From: Mesorhizobium sp. M7A.F.Ca.US.008.03.1.1
GTDB lineage: Bacteria > Pseudomonadota > Alphaproteobacteria > Rhizobiales > Rhizobiaceae
Length of the DNA stretch: 64,000 nucleotides
Assembly: GCF_003997495.1 (NCBI RefSeq)
Contig: NZ_RZRU01000024.1
Location: 1-64,000 of the forward strand
Direction of reading: 5' to 3'
Below the pieces are notes generated by a model. That model had not been told where the DNA came from, made no database searches, and saw nothing but the letters and a program-made list of their open reading frames with translations. Both the position numbers and the translations under genes were made by a program. Each line of letters starts with the position of its first letter. Positions within the stretch are counted from its first letter, which is position 1. Below, one piece after another: positions 38,536 to 47,804 of the stretch.

Positions 38536-39594
38536 CTAAGGGCGGGCCTCCAGCACCATGTTGAACGGTGTCTCCGCGGCGCGACGCAATCGCTTGAAGC
38601 CGCCGCCGGTCACAACCTTGCGCAGCCTCGCCTCACCGGCCTGGGCTCCAAGCGCGAGCCCGACTTCCTGCGACACGGATGCGGGCGTGCACACGAAAGT
38701 GGAAGCGGCATAGTAAACGCGGCCGACGGGATTGAGGTTCGCCGCCAGATGATCATGCGCGAACGGCTCGACGATCATCCACGTGCCGTCCGGCTTGAGC
38801 GATCCGTGGACATGGGTGGCGGCGCCCGTCGGGTCGCCCATGTCGTGAAGGCAATCGAAGAATGTGACGAGGTCATAGGTTCCGGGATAGCTCTTGGCGG
38901 CCGCCACGTCGAACCGCGTGTTAACGCCGACGCCGGCTACCTCGGCCGCCTTGCGGGCGCGCTCAATCGAAGGGGCATGATAGTCGAAGCCGACGAAGCG
39001 CGAATTGGGGAAGGCCTGTGCCATGAGCACGGTCGATGCACCATGACCGCATCCAACATCCGCGACGTCCACGCCGCGTTCGAGCTTCTCGACGACGCCC
39101 TCCAAGGCCGGCAGCCAGGAGTCGATCAGATTGGCATTGTAGCCTGGACGGAAGAACCGTTCCGTACCGCGAAACAGACACGCGCTATGATCGTGCCACC
39201 CGACGCCCTTGCCGGACTGGAATGCCTGCCTCACCTTTTCTTCATCGAGCCACAGCGCGGACAGGAACTCGAATGCGCCTGCCATGAAGGCCGGGCTGTC
39301 TTCATCAGCGAACACCAGCTCTTGCTCGGCGTTGAGATAGAATTTGTCGCTCGCTTCATCGTAGTCGACGTAACCCGCCGCCGCCTGCCCGGAAAGCCAT
39401 TCCCTTACGAGGCGTTCCTGGGTGCCGGTGCGTGTCGAAAGTTCGGCGGCCGTCATCTTGCCGCCTTCGCGCAATGCCTTGAACAGGCCGAGTCTGTCCC
39501 CCAGCAGGACTCCCGCGCCCGTTGCGATCGCACCGAGATCGCCGACCATTTTCCCCAAGAATGCGTCCAACTTTTCCTGATTCGCTTCAGACAT
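38536..39594 (-). CDS. class I SAM-dependent methyltransferase with winged-helix N-terminus
   Basis: 352 residues. The N-terminal ~100 residues form a helical winged-helix-like region (LFKALREGGKMTAAELSTRT) as in Rv2258c-type and plant O-methyltransferase-like proteins. The SAM-binding motif is VADVGCGHGASTVLMAQAFP (~175-195), then FVGFDYHAPSIERARKAA and YDLVTFFDCLHDMGDP (~245). Substrate unknown. It appears intact, unlike its upstream neighbour, an M16 peptidase relic. A 60-bp piece of its 5' region (39446-39506) recurs at 48375-48437. Confidence 0.85.
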   Translation of the reverse strand: MSEANQEKLDAFLGKMVGDLGAIATGAGVLLGDRLGLFKALREGGKMTAAELSTRTGTQERLVREWLSGQAAAGYVDYDEASDKFYLNAEQELVFADEDSPAFMAGAFEFLSALWLDEEKVRQAFQSGKGVGWHDHSACLFRGTERFFRPGYNANLIDSWLPALEGVVEKLERGVDVADVGCGHGASTVLMAQAFPNSRFVGFDYHAPSIERARKAAEVAGVGVNTRFDVAAAKSYPGTYDLVTFFDCLHDMGDPTGAATHVHGSLKPDGTWMIVEPFAHDHLAANLNPVGRVYYAASTFVCTPASVSQEVGLALGAQAGEARLRKVVTGGGFKRLRRAAETPFNMVLEARP

Positions 39595-40205
39595 CTGAAT
39601 CTCCCTTTGGGTTCAATCTCTCCAGGCGACGGAGCCGTGCTCGTCATGAGGCGCCTTGAGCATCAGATGCTCGAAGACATGCAGATATCCCCGGCGGCTC
39701 ATTCCGCGCTGCCGATCCTGCACCAGACCATATGGGTGACGACCGGCGCGGTGGTCGGGAATGACAGCCACCTCCATGCCGTTGAAAAGCAGGAAATCCG
39801 TCACTTTGCCCTCGTCGGTAACCGGCGGAGCCGGAGTGGTCGTCACCAGGGCAAGCCCTGTTGCAGCAGGTATCCTTGGGCAGCCTGTCAGAACATCGAT
39901 GACTCCGGTTGTGGTGCCGGGGTGGGCGATCAGGGGCCAAGTGATTGTTCCGCGGCGGCTGTATGTTGTGGTAAGGTGATCATGCGAACTCTTGTTGGTC
40001 GGTCACGTGTTTTGCGGATGACCCGCATGTACTGTGCCAAATGAGAAAACCATTCAAACGCAATCCAGTAGATCTGACTGTATCCGACATTGTCGGAATT
40101 TGGACATCGCCGAACGCGAAGCGCTCGGGGCTTGTGACGATACTTGAGCGTGCTGCTTCGGAGGAGGGATGAGCCTCGAACCGGCCGCGAGGCCTTTTTC
40201 TGGCA
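39446..40205. repeat. long dispersed repeat, copy 1 (copy 2 at 48375-48810)
   Basis: Three blocks of this segment recur in the same order and orientation near 48.4-48.8 kb: 39446-39506 (methyltransferase 5' part), 39757-39905 (M16 relic) and ~39980-40200. The last includes CTTGTTGGTCGGTCACGTGT and GTGCCAAATGAGAAAACCATT. The blocks are contiguous in copy 2, so about 250 bp and 75 bp were lost there. The third block has no recognised coding content. Confidence 0.85.
39613..39945 (-). pseudogene. M16 peptidase, N-terminal relic
   Basis: Minus-strand frames give VTDFLLFNGMEVAVIPDHRA followed, after small shifts, by YLHVFEHLMLKAP. In intact M16 proteases (PqqL/processing-peptidase type) this reads FxLxNGMxVVVIPDHRAPVVTHMV...HFLEHLMFKGT. 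The first His of HxxEH is disturbed, at least one frameshift lies between the two blocks, and everything downstream is missing. A partly matching copy lies at 48438-48580. Confidence 0.7.
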
Positions 40206-40499
40206 ACGGATATTCCGGCCGGGTTAGGCCGCGAGGAAAGCGACGGTGAATAAGAGGTAGAGGACCAACCGTTTTGAGCGGGTAGTTGCCGTGTTGCGCC
40301 CCCAGGCAAAGGCCAGCACCACGGAGCAGTATTTCTGGTGGCGATACTACAACGCCTTTTAGTGCCGGTTACCCGTTTTTACCCAGTTGGCCTGGTGCAT
40401 TCAGAGCGAGCTCGTTGGAAACCGCTTATTGTGGCTATGAGCGAACTCGGGATGGAGGAGTGGACCCAAAAATTGGCAAAATGCCCCAGGGAGGATTAC

Positions 40500-41472
40500 A
40501 TGGGTCGCTCATTCCCCGTACTCGTTACAGGTGCGCGTCGCTTCGCAAACAGCTTGCTTTTGACTTGGCGTTTTTTGCCGTCTCGGCATCGCTCACTAAT
40601 TCGGCCGCTGCCGACACCGTGAACTGGCGTCAATTCGAAGGGACCAGCATAACTTGGGCCTACGACATCCACCCCTATGCGGATGCTCTCGCTGCGCAAT
40701 TTCCGGAGTTCGAGAAGCTGACCCGGCATCAAGGTCACGCCGGAACTCTACCCAGACGATTCTTACTGGAACAAGATGACGATCCAACTGACGACGAAGT
40801 CGCCAGCATGGGATGTGTTCGGCACTGGCATTCAGCCCGCGTAGGACCTCGCTCCGAGTGGCGCCCTGGAGCCGCTGGACAAATACCTGAGCGATTGGAA
40901 GCTTACCGATGCTGGATACGACTACATTACGTGGACATGATCAAGAAGTGCGCGGCTCCTTCCTTCGCGTCCGGCCGCAGCGCGATGACGATCGACTCAA
41001 ATATGTTCGGCTTCTGGAACGATGTTGCGGGGAAGCCGGCATCCGGCAAGATCGCCTTCGCTCCGCCGCTGCACGCACCGAGCGCCACGAGCTTGGAGTC
41101 TGACATCTGGATCTGGGCTCTCGCCATGAACGCGGCTTCCGAAAAGAAGGGCACGGCCTGGCTGTTCATCCCGTGGGCCACCTCCAAGCAGGTGGCGCTC
41201 AAGGGTGCCCTTGCTGGCCAGCTCGTCAATCCGCCGCGCACGTCGACCTGGCAGACGACACCTGGACTAAGTACGCTTCGCAGCCCGAGTTCAACAACTT
41301 CGTTGACAGCTTCAAAAAGATACAGGACCAAGCCGCGCTGGCTTTCACACCGCGTGTCGGCTTCGGCGAAGCCATGAACGCATGGGCCGTGGCGATGCAG
41401 AAGATGGTAAACGGCGATGACGTCGAGACGACGTTGAGGGCGCTTGCCGAAGAAATCCGCACTGGCCTCTGA
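40500..41472 (+). pseudogene. sugar ABC transporter substrate-binding protein, frameshifted
   Basis: Starts at ATG 40500 behind a perfect CAGGGAGGA ribosome binding site with a signal peptide, but frames change repeatedly. Blocks are TVNWRQFEGTSITWAYDIHP (~40617), then EPLDKYLSDWKLTDAGYDYI in another frame (~40870), AMTIDSNMFGFWNDVAGKPA (~40983), SDIWIWALAMNAASEKKGTA (~41100) and finally DTWTKYASQPEFNNFVDSFK ... FGEAMNAWAVAMQKMVNGDD to 41472. It was once a periplasmic carbohydrate-binding protein of the family-1 type. A permease fragment of the same kind survives at 47575-47662. Confidence 0.8.
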
Positions 41473-41543
41473 TCAAAAGGAACAGGGCAGTACTATTGCA
41501 CTGCCCTGTTCCCGCCAACGGCGGAGATCACGCCGTGTCACCC

Positions 41544-41880
41544 CAAGCACTTAAACCCAGCGTGCCGATGGCAGCCGAAGGACCTGGCGCGCGCGCCTCG
41601 TCCGGTTCGGCTTCGCTGGAGGGGCGTTCCATCGACTGTTTCAGCCTTGCAATCATCCAGGCGCTGGCCAAAAGCCAGATGGAGCGCCGGCTCAGGAACC
41701 GGCGCAAAAACTCGAGCCTGCCGGCGCTGATCGAGCTGGTGCTGGCGCGGCCGCTGGTGTCGGCAGGTCTGGTCGCGGCCGAGCTGAAAATTAGCCAGCG
41801 CGCTGCGCTCGGGCTGGTGCCGAACTCGGCATCCGTGAGGTGACCGGCAGGGGGCGCTACCGGGCGTGGGACCCCGTTTA
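41544..41880 (+). pseudogene. RHE_PE00001/DUF1612-type protein, 3' relic
   Basis: The frame up to 41843 gives LPALIELVLARPLVSAGLVA then AELKISQRAALGLV. A one-base shift continues AELGIREVTGRGRYRAWDPV to a TAG at 41880. This helix-turn-helix C-terminus is that of the rhizobial plasmid/island family often annotated RHE_PE00001 (DUF1612 plus HTH). Only the last ~100 residues remain and a frameshift interrupts them. Confidence 0.7.
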
Positions 41881-42223
41881 GCTGCGGCGGGCTTTGGCGA
41901 AAGCGACAGCACTGATGATTTTTGCTGTACGCTCATTCTCCCTCATCTGCGCGTTGACAGAAAACCAGCAGGCGAGGGTCACAGCACGCTGTGCTCCCCG
42001 CGATTTCCGGAAAACCAATGAAAAACGACTTTGATCGATCGCGCGGGACGTATCATTCAACCATGTCGAGAACGGGCGTGACGGCACGTACACTATGGAC
42101 CGAGAGAACTTTGTCTGGCGACTTTGCGCACGCTTGCAAAACTCTTCGGAAAACTTCCTTCTGTTGATCCAATGATCGTAATGAGCTGGAGTGGCATCGC
42201 CGCTCTCCTCGGTTCTTGCTCTC

Positions 42224-43020
42224 TCAGTTGAACTTGATGCTAGCCTGCACGAAAACGCCGTAGCGCTTTGCCTTCCAATCGTCGGCCTGCGGGGAACCAC
42301 GACCGCCCATTGCCTCTTCGAAATGAGCGGTGCCGTTATTCGCCACGGCCGCAACACCGCCTCGAGCTGGACGCCATGCCCATCGCCGTCTTCGGGAATT
42401 AGCTTGATCTTGGGCGCATGTGGTGCTGCTCTTTGCCGTCGAGCCGCGTGAAGAGGAACGCCACGTCACCAGAAAGGCTGAGTCGCTCGGTGAGTTGCGT
42501 CTGCCCGGCCAAGCCGAGTCGCAGCGAATGCCAATCGTTGTCCTGGCTGAGAGGTTGACGTAGGTGGGACGGTTGGCACACAGGTTCCCCAGTTGGTCGC
42601 CTGCTGCGTGCAACCGAAAGCATCGTAGCTCTCGTGCCAGAAATTGTTGCCAACAAAAGCACCGATGCGGTAGCGCGGTGAGTTCAAGAAATTATATCCA
42701 AGATCGGCGGTGAAATAGCTGACGCCGCCCCCGCGCTGATCACTGAATGTGTTTGAGTAGCCCCCCATTTCCGTAAGAAGTCCTCGTCATGAGAAAATCC
42801 TCCCTGATGCCGCCCGCACCGAGGAGGCCTTTACGAAAATGCCAGTCGGATTGTGGACTCGAATGCGCGTCTAGATCGTCATAGGTGAGCCGCGAGACCA
42901 GTGACGTACCTTTATGATTGTAAAGTTCCTTCGATGCGTTGCCGGTACTGGCCAGTAACGTAGTCCACCCTCGAAGGAAAAGACTGAGGCCGCCGACCCG
43001 GCTACCGACGCCGACTCGCA
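42224..43020 (-). pseudogene. outer-membrane beta-barrel protein, decayed
   Basis: Minus-strand fragments in shifting frames read: SLVSRLTYDDLDAHS (~42890), then MGGYSNTFSDQRGGGVSYFT, ADLGYNFLNSPRYRIGAFVG, NNFWHESYDAFGCTQQATNW (42600-42770), and lastly WKAKRYGVFVQASIKFN to a stop at 42224. The alternating aromatic strands and the C-terminal Phe-Asn identify an omptin-like or porin-like outer-membrane barrel. Several frameshifts and small deletions make it non-functional. Confidence 0.65.
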
Positions 43021-43288
43021 ATCACCGGCACTCGACGGCGGTTCGGAACTTCTCGGTGCCGCAGCGCCGGCCAAGCCGGACGGGCCCGGTGAAAAATTCG
43101 TCGTCGAGGGCAAGGCGCCCGCTGCTGCGCCCGGCCGCGCCGACGATTTTTCTTGGCCGCCAAGGCGGCAGCCTGCGGCCGGGGCCACAACCGAAACGAC
43201 CACGGCGATCAGTCCGTAAGCTGCCCGGGGCAGCGGAAGGGCGGAAAGCGCCTTCAGGTGGCCGCACAAGTAGGGTCTCGAGACGGAC
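43021..43288. other. upstream debris of the barrel relic
   Basis: High-GC stretch between the barrel relic and gltD. The minus-strand frame has APRSSEPPSSAGDCESASVA then SVFSFEGGLRYWPV, possibly the original N-terminal region of the barrel protein. No intact gene. Confidence 0.4.
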
Positions 43289-44743
43289 TCAGCGCGGCAG
43301 CACGCTCGATCCCATCAGCGCCTCATCGATGGCGCGCGCCGCCTGGCGGCCCTCGCGGATCGCCCAGACGACCAGCGACTGGCCGCGCCGCACGTCGCCC
43401 GCCGCATAGAGCTTTTCGACGCTGGTCCTGTAGTCCCGGTCATTGGCCTCGACATTCTTCGAGCGGCGGCTGTCAATGGCGATCTTCATCTGGCCGGCCA
43501 GTTCCGACACCGGCCCGCGAGCGGCTGGCCCGGCAAAGCCGATGGCGATGAACGCGAGATCGGCGCGGATGACGAATTCGGTGCCGGCGATCGGCTTGCG
43601 CTTTTCGTCGACTTCGCAGCATTTGACCCCGGTCAGCTGGCCGTTTTCGCCGATGAATTCAAGCGTCGCCACCTGGAATTCGCGCTCGGCGCCTTCGGCC
43701 TGCGAGGATGACGTGCGCATCTTGGTCGCCCAGTATGGCCAGACCGACAGCTTGTCTTCCTTTTCCGGCGGCTGCGGCCGGATGTCGAGCTGGGTGACGC
43801 GCACCGCGCCCTGGCGGAAGGCGGTGCCGACGCAGTCGGAGGCAGTGTCGCCGCCGCCGACGACGACGACATGCTGGCCGCCGGCGAGGATCGGATGCGA
43901 CGGCCACGCCACCGACTGGATCGGTTCGCCGCCGACACGCCTGTTCTGCTGCACCAGATAGGGCATCGCGTCATGCACGCCGCCGAGATCGTCGCCGGGA
44001 ATGCCGGCCGCGCGCGGCGTTTCGGAACCGCCGCAATAAAGCACGGCGTCATGTTCGGCGAGCAGCTCGGCAACCGGCTTGTCGACGCCGACATTGACGC
44101 CGCAATGGAAGGTGACGCCCTCGCCCTGCATCTGCTCGATGCGCCGGTCGATATAGTGCTTCTCGATCTTGAAGTCGGGAATGCCGTAACGCATCAACCC
44201 GCCGGGCCGGCTCTCGCGCTCATAGACATGGACGTCGTGGCCGGCGCGGCCGAGCTGCTGGGCAGCCGACATGCCGGCCGGGCCGGAGCCGATGACGGCG
44301 ACGCGCTTGCCGGTCTTCTTCTCCGGCGGATAGGGCCTGATATGGCCGGTCTCGTAAGCCTTGTCGGCGATCGCCTGCTCGACCGTCTTGATGGCGACGG
44401 GGATGTCCTCGAGGTTCAGCGTGCAGGCTTCCTCGCAAGGTGCGGGGCAGATGCGGCCGGTGAACTCCGGGAAATTGTTGGTCGAATGCAGGTTGCGGAT
44501 CGCATTGTCCCAGTCGCCATTGTAGACGAGGTCGTTCCAGTCCGGGATCTGGTTGTGGATCGGGCAGCCCGTCGGCCCATGGCAGAACGGAATGCCGCAA
44601 TCCATGCAGCGCGCGGCCTGTTTCTCGACCTCTTTGTCGGACATCGGCAGCGTGAATTCGCGGAAATGCCGGATGCGGTCGGAGGCCGGCTGGTACTTGT
44701 GCACCTGCCGGTCGATTTCGAGAAAGCCTGTTACCTTGCCCAT
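43289..44743 (-). CDS. gltD: glutamate synthase (NADPH) small subunit
   Basis: 484 residues from ATG 44743 (MGKVTGFLEIDRQVHKYQPA). The N-terminal Fe-S domain has CMDCGIPFCHGPTGCPIHNQ. The FAD site is RVAVIGSGPAGMSAAQQLGR, the second nucleotide site VVVVGGGDTASDCVGTAFRQ, and the C-terminus ends TSVEKLYAAGDVRRGQSLVV WAIREGRQAA. Length and motifs are complete, so it should be active as the beta subunit that feeds electrons from NADPH. No gltB is adjacent, and both flanks are relic sequence, so it is an orphan or a second copy carried on the island. Confidence 0.93.
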   Translation of the reverse strand: MGKVTGFLEIDRQVHKYQPASDRIRHFREFTLPMSDKEVEKQAARCMDCGIPFCHGPTGCPIHNQIPDWNDLVYNGDWDNAIRNLHSTNNFPEFTGRICPAPCEEACTLNLEDIPVAIKTVEQAIADKAYETGHIRPYPPEKKTGKRVAVIGSGPAGMSAAQQLGRAGHDVHVYERESRPGGLMRYGIPDFKIEKHYIDRRIEQMQGEGVTFHCGVNVGVDKPVAELLAEHDAVLYCGGSETPRAAGIPGDDLGGVHDAMPYLVQQNRRVGGEPIQSVAWPSHPILAGGQHVVVVGGGDTASDCVGTAFRQGAVRVTQLDIRPQPPEKEDKLSVWPYWATKMRTSSSQAEGAEREFQVATLEFIGENGQLTGVKCCEVDEKRKPIAGTEFVIRADLAFIAIGFAGPAARGPVSELAGQMKIAIDSRRSKNVEANDRDYRTSVEKLYAAGDVRRGQSLVVWAIREGRQAARAIDEALMGSSVLPR

Positions 44744-44784
44744 AGTCCAGTTCCTGCTGTCCAGATGGTGCGCCTGGCGACGCC

Positions 44785-44868
44785 CTGCAGCTGGATCAGA
44801 TGGGGCATCCCGTCCACACATGGGCCGCACCAAGTTGCCCAAAATTCGACTATGTACACTTGCCGGGC
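44785..44868 (-). pseudogene. thioredoxin-fold (TlpA-like) relic
   Basis: Reading the minus strand gives VYIVEFWATWCGPCVDGMPH then LIQLQ, the WCxxC active-site segment of TlpA/ResA-type redoxins. Sequence before and after it does not continue the family and contains stops. Only about 28 codons are recognisable, just upstream of gltD. Confidence 0.65.
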
Positions 44869-45135
44869 TCAAAGCTCGTGAGGGGCTCGCCATGCAGCCA
44901 GTTCTCGACTCTAATCGAAGGAGCCGGGGACTCCATCTGCAATACCACGTTGCGGTCCAAAGCTATTTCCAAAGGTTTCTGCACGAGCTGGTTTCCTCTC
45001 AGAGACGGCACACGGGTTCAGGGAGGAGCGCATCGCTCGTCTTGCCCCATTGAGTGCAGTCACAGTCACTCAGTCTCAAAAGCCATGCCAACGCGCTCAG
45101 CGCGCAGTTAGCGCCCATTGCTTCGAAAAACCTCG

Positions 45136-45447
45136 TCAGTGCCCAGATGTTGGTTGTAATGAACCTGACATTTGTCTGACGCTGTCAGCTTTTGGACACG
45201 CGATCACGCGCTTCGTGCCGCCAGATGGCCAGGCCGAGCCCTGTGTTGCCAGCGGTCGCTTCGATGATTGTACCGCCCCGCGCGTGCCACGCTGTTCGGC
45301 ATTAACGATCATCGACAACGCAATGCGATCCTTGATCGATCCGCCGGGATTCTGGCTTTCGATCTTGACGAAGCGACGACACCTGCCGGTATCGAATCTC
45401 TTCAGTTCGACGACCGGCGTCTCCCCAATCAGATCGAGCACTGACAA
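45136..45447 (-). pseudogene. cysteine synthase-like PLP enzyme, 5' relic
   Basis: MSVLDLIGETPVVELKRFDT then RRFVKIESQNPGGSIKDRIA is the N-terminus of the CysK/CBS family, including the PLP lysine (SIKDR). Similarity stops after SMIVNAEQRGT, and the rest of the frame is unrelated. The missing ~230 residues carry the rest of the active site, so it is not functional. The oxygenase relic just upstream ends next to its possible original start. Confidence 0.75.
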
Positions 45448-45503
45448 ATGGCGGACGCAGGCGAGAGGACGCCTTTGTCGACGGTCGGCGGAACATCTCG
45501 AGG

Positions 45504-45763
45504 CTCATGCGGCTGCGGTCTCCAGAATGTCGGCATAGTGCCGTTGCGCAATATCGGGATGCGAGCGCAGTCGGCTCTTCAGCAGTTGCGGAACAGGGGA
45601 TTGTCGGGGTCGCTGGCGGGGCACCCGCTTCGGCAGCCAGTTCAGGCGGCAGGTCAAGAAACCGTATGTCGGCATCAAGCCGCGCGCCGAAGAAGAAGGG
45701 AATAGAAACAGTGCCCTTCGAAAGACCCAGGGCGACGGAAATCATTGCATCGGGCGAGTTCAT
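45504..45763 (-). pseudogene. isopenicillin N synthase-like 2OG-Fe(II) oxygenase, 3' relic
   Basis: Minus-strand frames give GLSKGTVSIPFFFGARLDAD then IRFLDLPPELAAEAG, and in another frame LLKSRLRSHPDIAQRHYADI LETAAA and stop (TGA at 45504-45506). In intact isopenicillin-N-synthase-like oxygenases this is the last ~90 residues (SIPFFFNPRLDA...HPDVAxRHY). The metal-binding HxD...H region is not present. It once lay directly upstream of the CysK-like gene, probably as an operon. Confidence 0.65.
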
Positions 45764-46534
45764 GCGCCTGAAGCAGCGCTGGCTGCAACTGCTTCATAGC
45801 GACAGGCGGGCGGAGACTCTAGCGGGGCTTTCGCCGCTTGGTTGATTGAGGCTCTCGACGAAGCCACTAAGATTCGGCGGCCGATAATAGCTTGCTGCTC
45901 ATTGGGACGCCGACCAACGCCGGGATTGAGAAAGGCAACCCTGCCCCACAAGGCGGGTGTCACACGTGCGGTGCGTCCGCTCGTCGCGCCGGATGGTCTT
46001 TGAGACCTGGGTTCACGGCTATTCAGATGCACCCCTGTCGGCTTTTCGGTGCAGGCCGCCAGGCGGCGTGTTGCAGCAGCGGTAATTAGTTTGAGAGCGT
46101 GCGAGCACGGGCTGCATAGTGAGATCATTTGCCGGCGTGGGGACCAAGGTGTGGCGCAGCCTTAGAGAACTCAACACCGAGACCGGAGCAACGGAGACGG
46201 CTCTTTCGTCGAGACAGTTTAATTGGAAGGCCGAGAAGCACCGGCTGGGTAGCGTCACGCCGCATCATTCTTTGCGGAGCTGGAGCGCGCGGGATCGCTG
46301 GAGCGGCTGGTGAAAGCGGTTGCCGGGGCGCACGCCAACAACAACACGTGAGCTGGCGCCTCGTGTGGCAAAAGGAGGGGGCGAGAGCCCATGGCCTGCA
46401 ATGAAGCGATCAAGCATTGCGATCGTGGAACCAAGCTGCCTAGTCGACCATCCGGACCGCGGCCTTCAAGCCAGCTCGCCTTGGAATCGGCCTTCCAGGA
46501 ATCACCGTCAAGGCCGACTCACGACCTTTTCGCC
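45764..46534. other. non-coding / unrecognised debris
   Basis: About 770 bp in which I cannot support a gene. A short frame on the plus strand around 46285-46350 (ELERAGSLERLVKAVAGAHA then NNNT and stop) looks like a genuine protein C-terminus, but I cannot name it. Other frames lack start signals and family resemblance. Confidence 0.4.
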
Positions 46535-46790
46535 ATGAGCCGCGAAGAGGGCATTCCGCCGGAAGCCGATGGCTGCCTTCTCTCGTTCATCGACGGCTAT
46601 GTGGTGAGCGGCCATGTGCCGGTCGGCACGGTCAACAAGCTCTTGACCGAGCGGCCCGACATCAAAGGGCATGACGCTGCCCGGCATGCCGATGGGCTCC
46701 CCCGGCATGAGTGGCACGAAGGAAGCGCCCTTCGAGATTCTCGAAATCCGAAAGTCTGACGCGACCGGCGGCATCTACGCCACGGAATAG
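46535..46790 (+). pseudogene. DUF411 metal-binding protein relic
   Basis: Plus-strand frames give SFIDGYVVSGHVPVGTVNKL LTERPDIKG and then, after a shift, LPGMPMGSPGMSGTKEAPFE ILEIRKSDATGGIYATE and stop at 46790. This is the C-terminal half of the DUF411 family (periplasmic copper-linked proteins; DGYxVxGHVP ... LPGMPxGSPGM). The N-terminal half is missing and the frame is broken once. Confidence 0.78.
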
Positions 46791-46799
46791 GAGGCTTCG

Positions 46800-47033
46800 A
46801 TGATGGAATGCATGAGCGGCATGATGATGTTCGGCACGGGCCTGGTGTGGCTGCTTGTCGTCGTCGTGCTCGTCCTCGGGACGGCCGCGCTGATCAAATA
46901 CCTGTTCTCCAGCGGCGGCAAAGGAGAAGGGCGTCGGTCCTCTTATCGATGCGTGGCCGCGGCAGGCCTCGGATTGGTCTGGACATTGCCTTGGCTCGCC
47001 AACCGGATGGCCGCGCCCCGGCCGCGGCGATAG
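46800..47033 (+). CDS. small membrane protein of the copper cluster, probably altered
   Basis: MMECMSGMMMFGTGLVWLLV VVVLVLGTAALIKYLFSSG is a Met-rich N-terminus followed by one membrane helix. This is typical of the short proteins between DUF411 and cytochrome or SCO genes in copper-resistance clusters. The tail after residue ~45 (RRSSYRCVAAAG...) does not look native, so a 3' frameshift or fusion to debris is likely. It starts 10 bp after the DUF411 stop, with a GGAGG ribosome binding site. Confidence 0.5.
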   Translation: MMECMSGMMMFGTGLVWLLVVVVLVLGTAALIKYLFSSGGKGEGRRSSYRCVAAAGLGLVWTLPWLANRMAAPRPRR

Positions 47034-47094
47034 CGCTAGGCAAGACGGTTTTAGCCAGGCGAAGGTCAGCGCGATTGGAAAGCCCGCTGCCTTC

Positions 47095-47283
47095 GGGACG
47101 CATGCCGGCGCCGGGACCGGCCGCGGTCGTCGGCGGCGGCTACCAGAGCGACATGCCGGGCTTCGGGAATGTCCTCACCGACGAGGAGATCCGGGCCGTT
47201 CTGGCCTTCATCAAAAGCACATGGCCCGAGCGGGAACGCGCCTATCAGGCAGATGAGCCGCCGGGAGCGGGAGCAGACACAGT
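47095..47283 (+). pseudogene. cytochrome c, C-terminal relic
   Basis: YQSDMPGFGNVLTDEEIRAV LAFIKSTWPERERAYQA is the last ~40 residues of a mono-haem cytochrome c, including the axial Met (DMPGF). The CxxCH haem site and everything before it are gone. Confidence 0.72.
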
Positions 47284-47338
47284 GAGACCAATCCTAGCCG
47301 CGGAGCCCTCGAACGCCCCCAACCGGAATGCATTGTCC

Positions 47339-47574
47339 ATGAAAGCGAAACCGTCGCTTGCGATTCAATTTCTGGCGCTGATCCTCGGGACCTCCGCGCT
47401 GGCCCACCATCCGGGCGCCGATCTCGACAAGATGAGGGACAGCGCGGAGAGGTTCTTCCAGGCGATCGACGAGCAGGCCGCGCCGCCTTTCGAACTGGCC
47501 GACGCGGACGGAAGGGCCGTCCGCCTTCCGATCTCTCCGACAAGATCGTGGTGCTCTACTTCATGACGAGGTAA
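47339..47574 (+). pseudogene. SCO1/SenC copper chaperone, 5' relic
   Basis: Begins with a signal peptide (MKAKPSLAIQFLALILGTSA LAHH), then PPFELADADGRAVRLP and, after a one-base shift, LSDKIVVLYFMTR and stop. Intact SCO proteins continue into CPxxCP a few residues later; this part is lost. It completes a broken DUF411 - small membrane protein - cytochrome c - SCO copper cluster. Confidence 0.72.
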
Positions 47575-47662
47575 CCTTGGAAGAAGAAGGCGACGGCCAC
47601 TGGCGGCAGGATGGCAAGCACGCTGGCCGCAAAAAGCGGCCCATACTCATAGAAGCGGGCCG
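47575..47662 (-). pseudogene. sugar ABC permease fragment next to an IS-like end
   Basis: The minus strand reads RFYEYGPLFAASVLAILPPV AVAFFFQGY, the last membrane helix region of a carbohydrate ABC permease (MalG/family 1). It is cut at GGTTCTGTCGCAAATCGTG, which resembles terminal repeats of IS6/IS5-type elements. The fragment may come from the transporter whose binding protein decays at 40500-41472. Confidence 0.55.
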
Positions 47663-47804
47663 GTTCTGTCGCAAATCGTGCTTTTGGCCACAACTGGACG
47701 CTTTCGCGCGCTTATGGACCAGCTCACATGACAGGGCTCGACGTGCCCCGGGGTGGCGCCCTACTTCCACGCTCGCACTGTCACACTCCCGCCGAAAGGC
47801 GGGT

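Noticed and set aside
38374..40044. 556-aa plus-strand ORF
   Set aside because: Antisense to a clear methyltransferase and the M16 relic; no domain in the translation.
43871..44881. 336-aa plus-strand ORF
   Set aside because: Antisense to gltD; shadow of the high-GC third codon positions.
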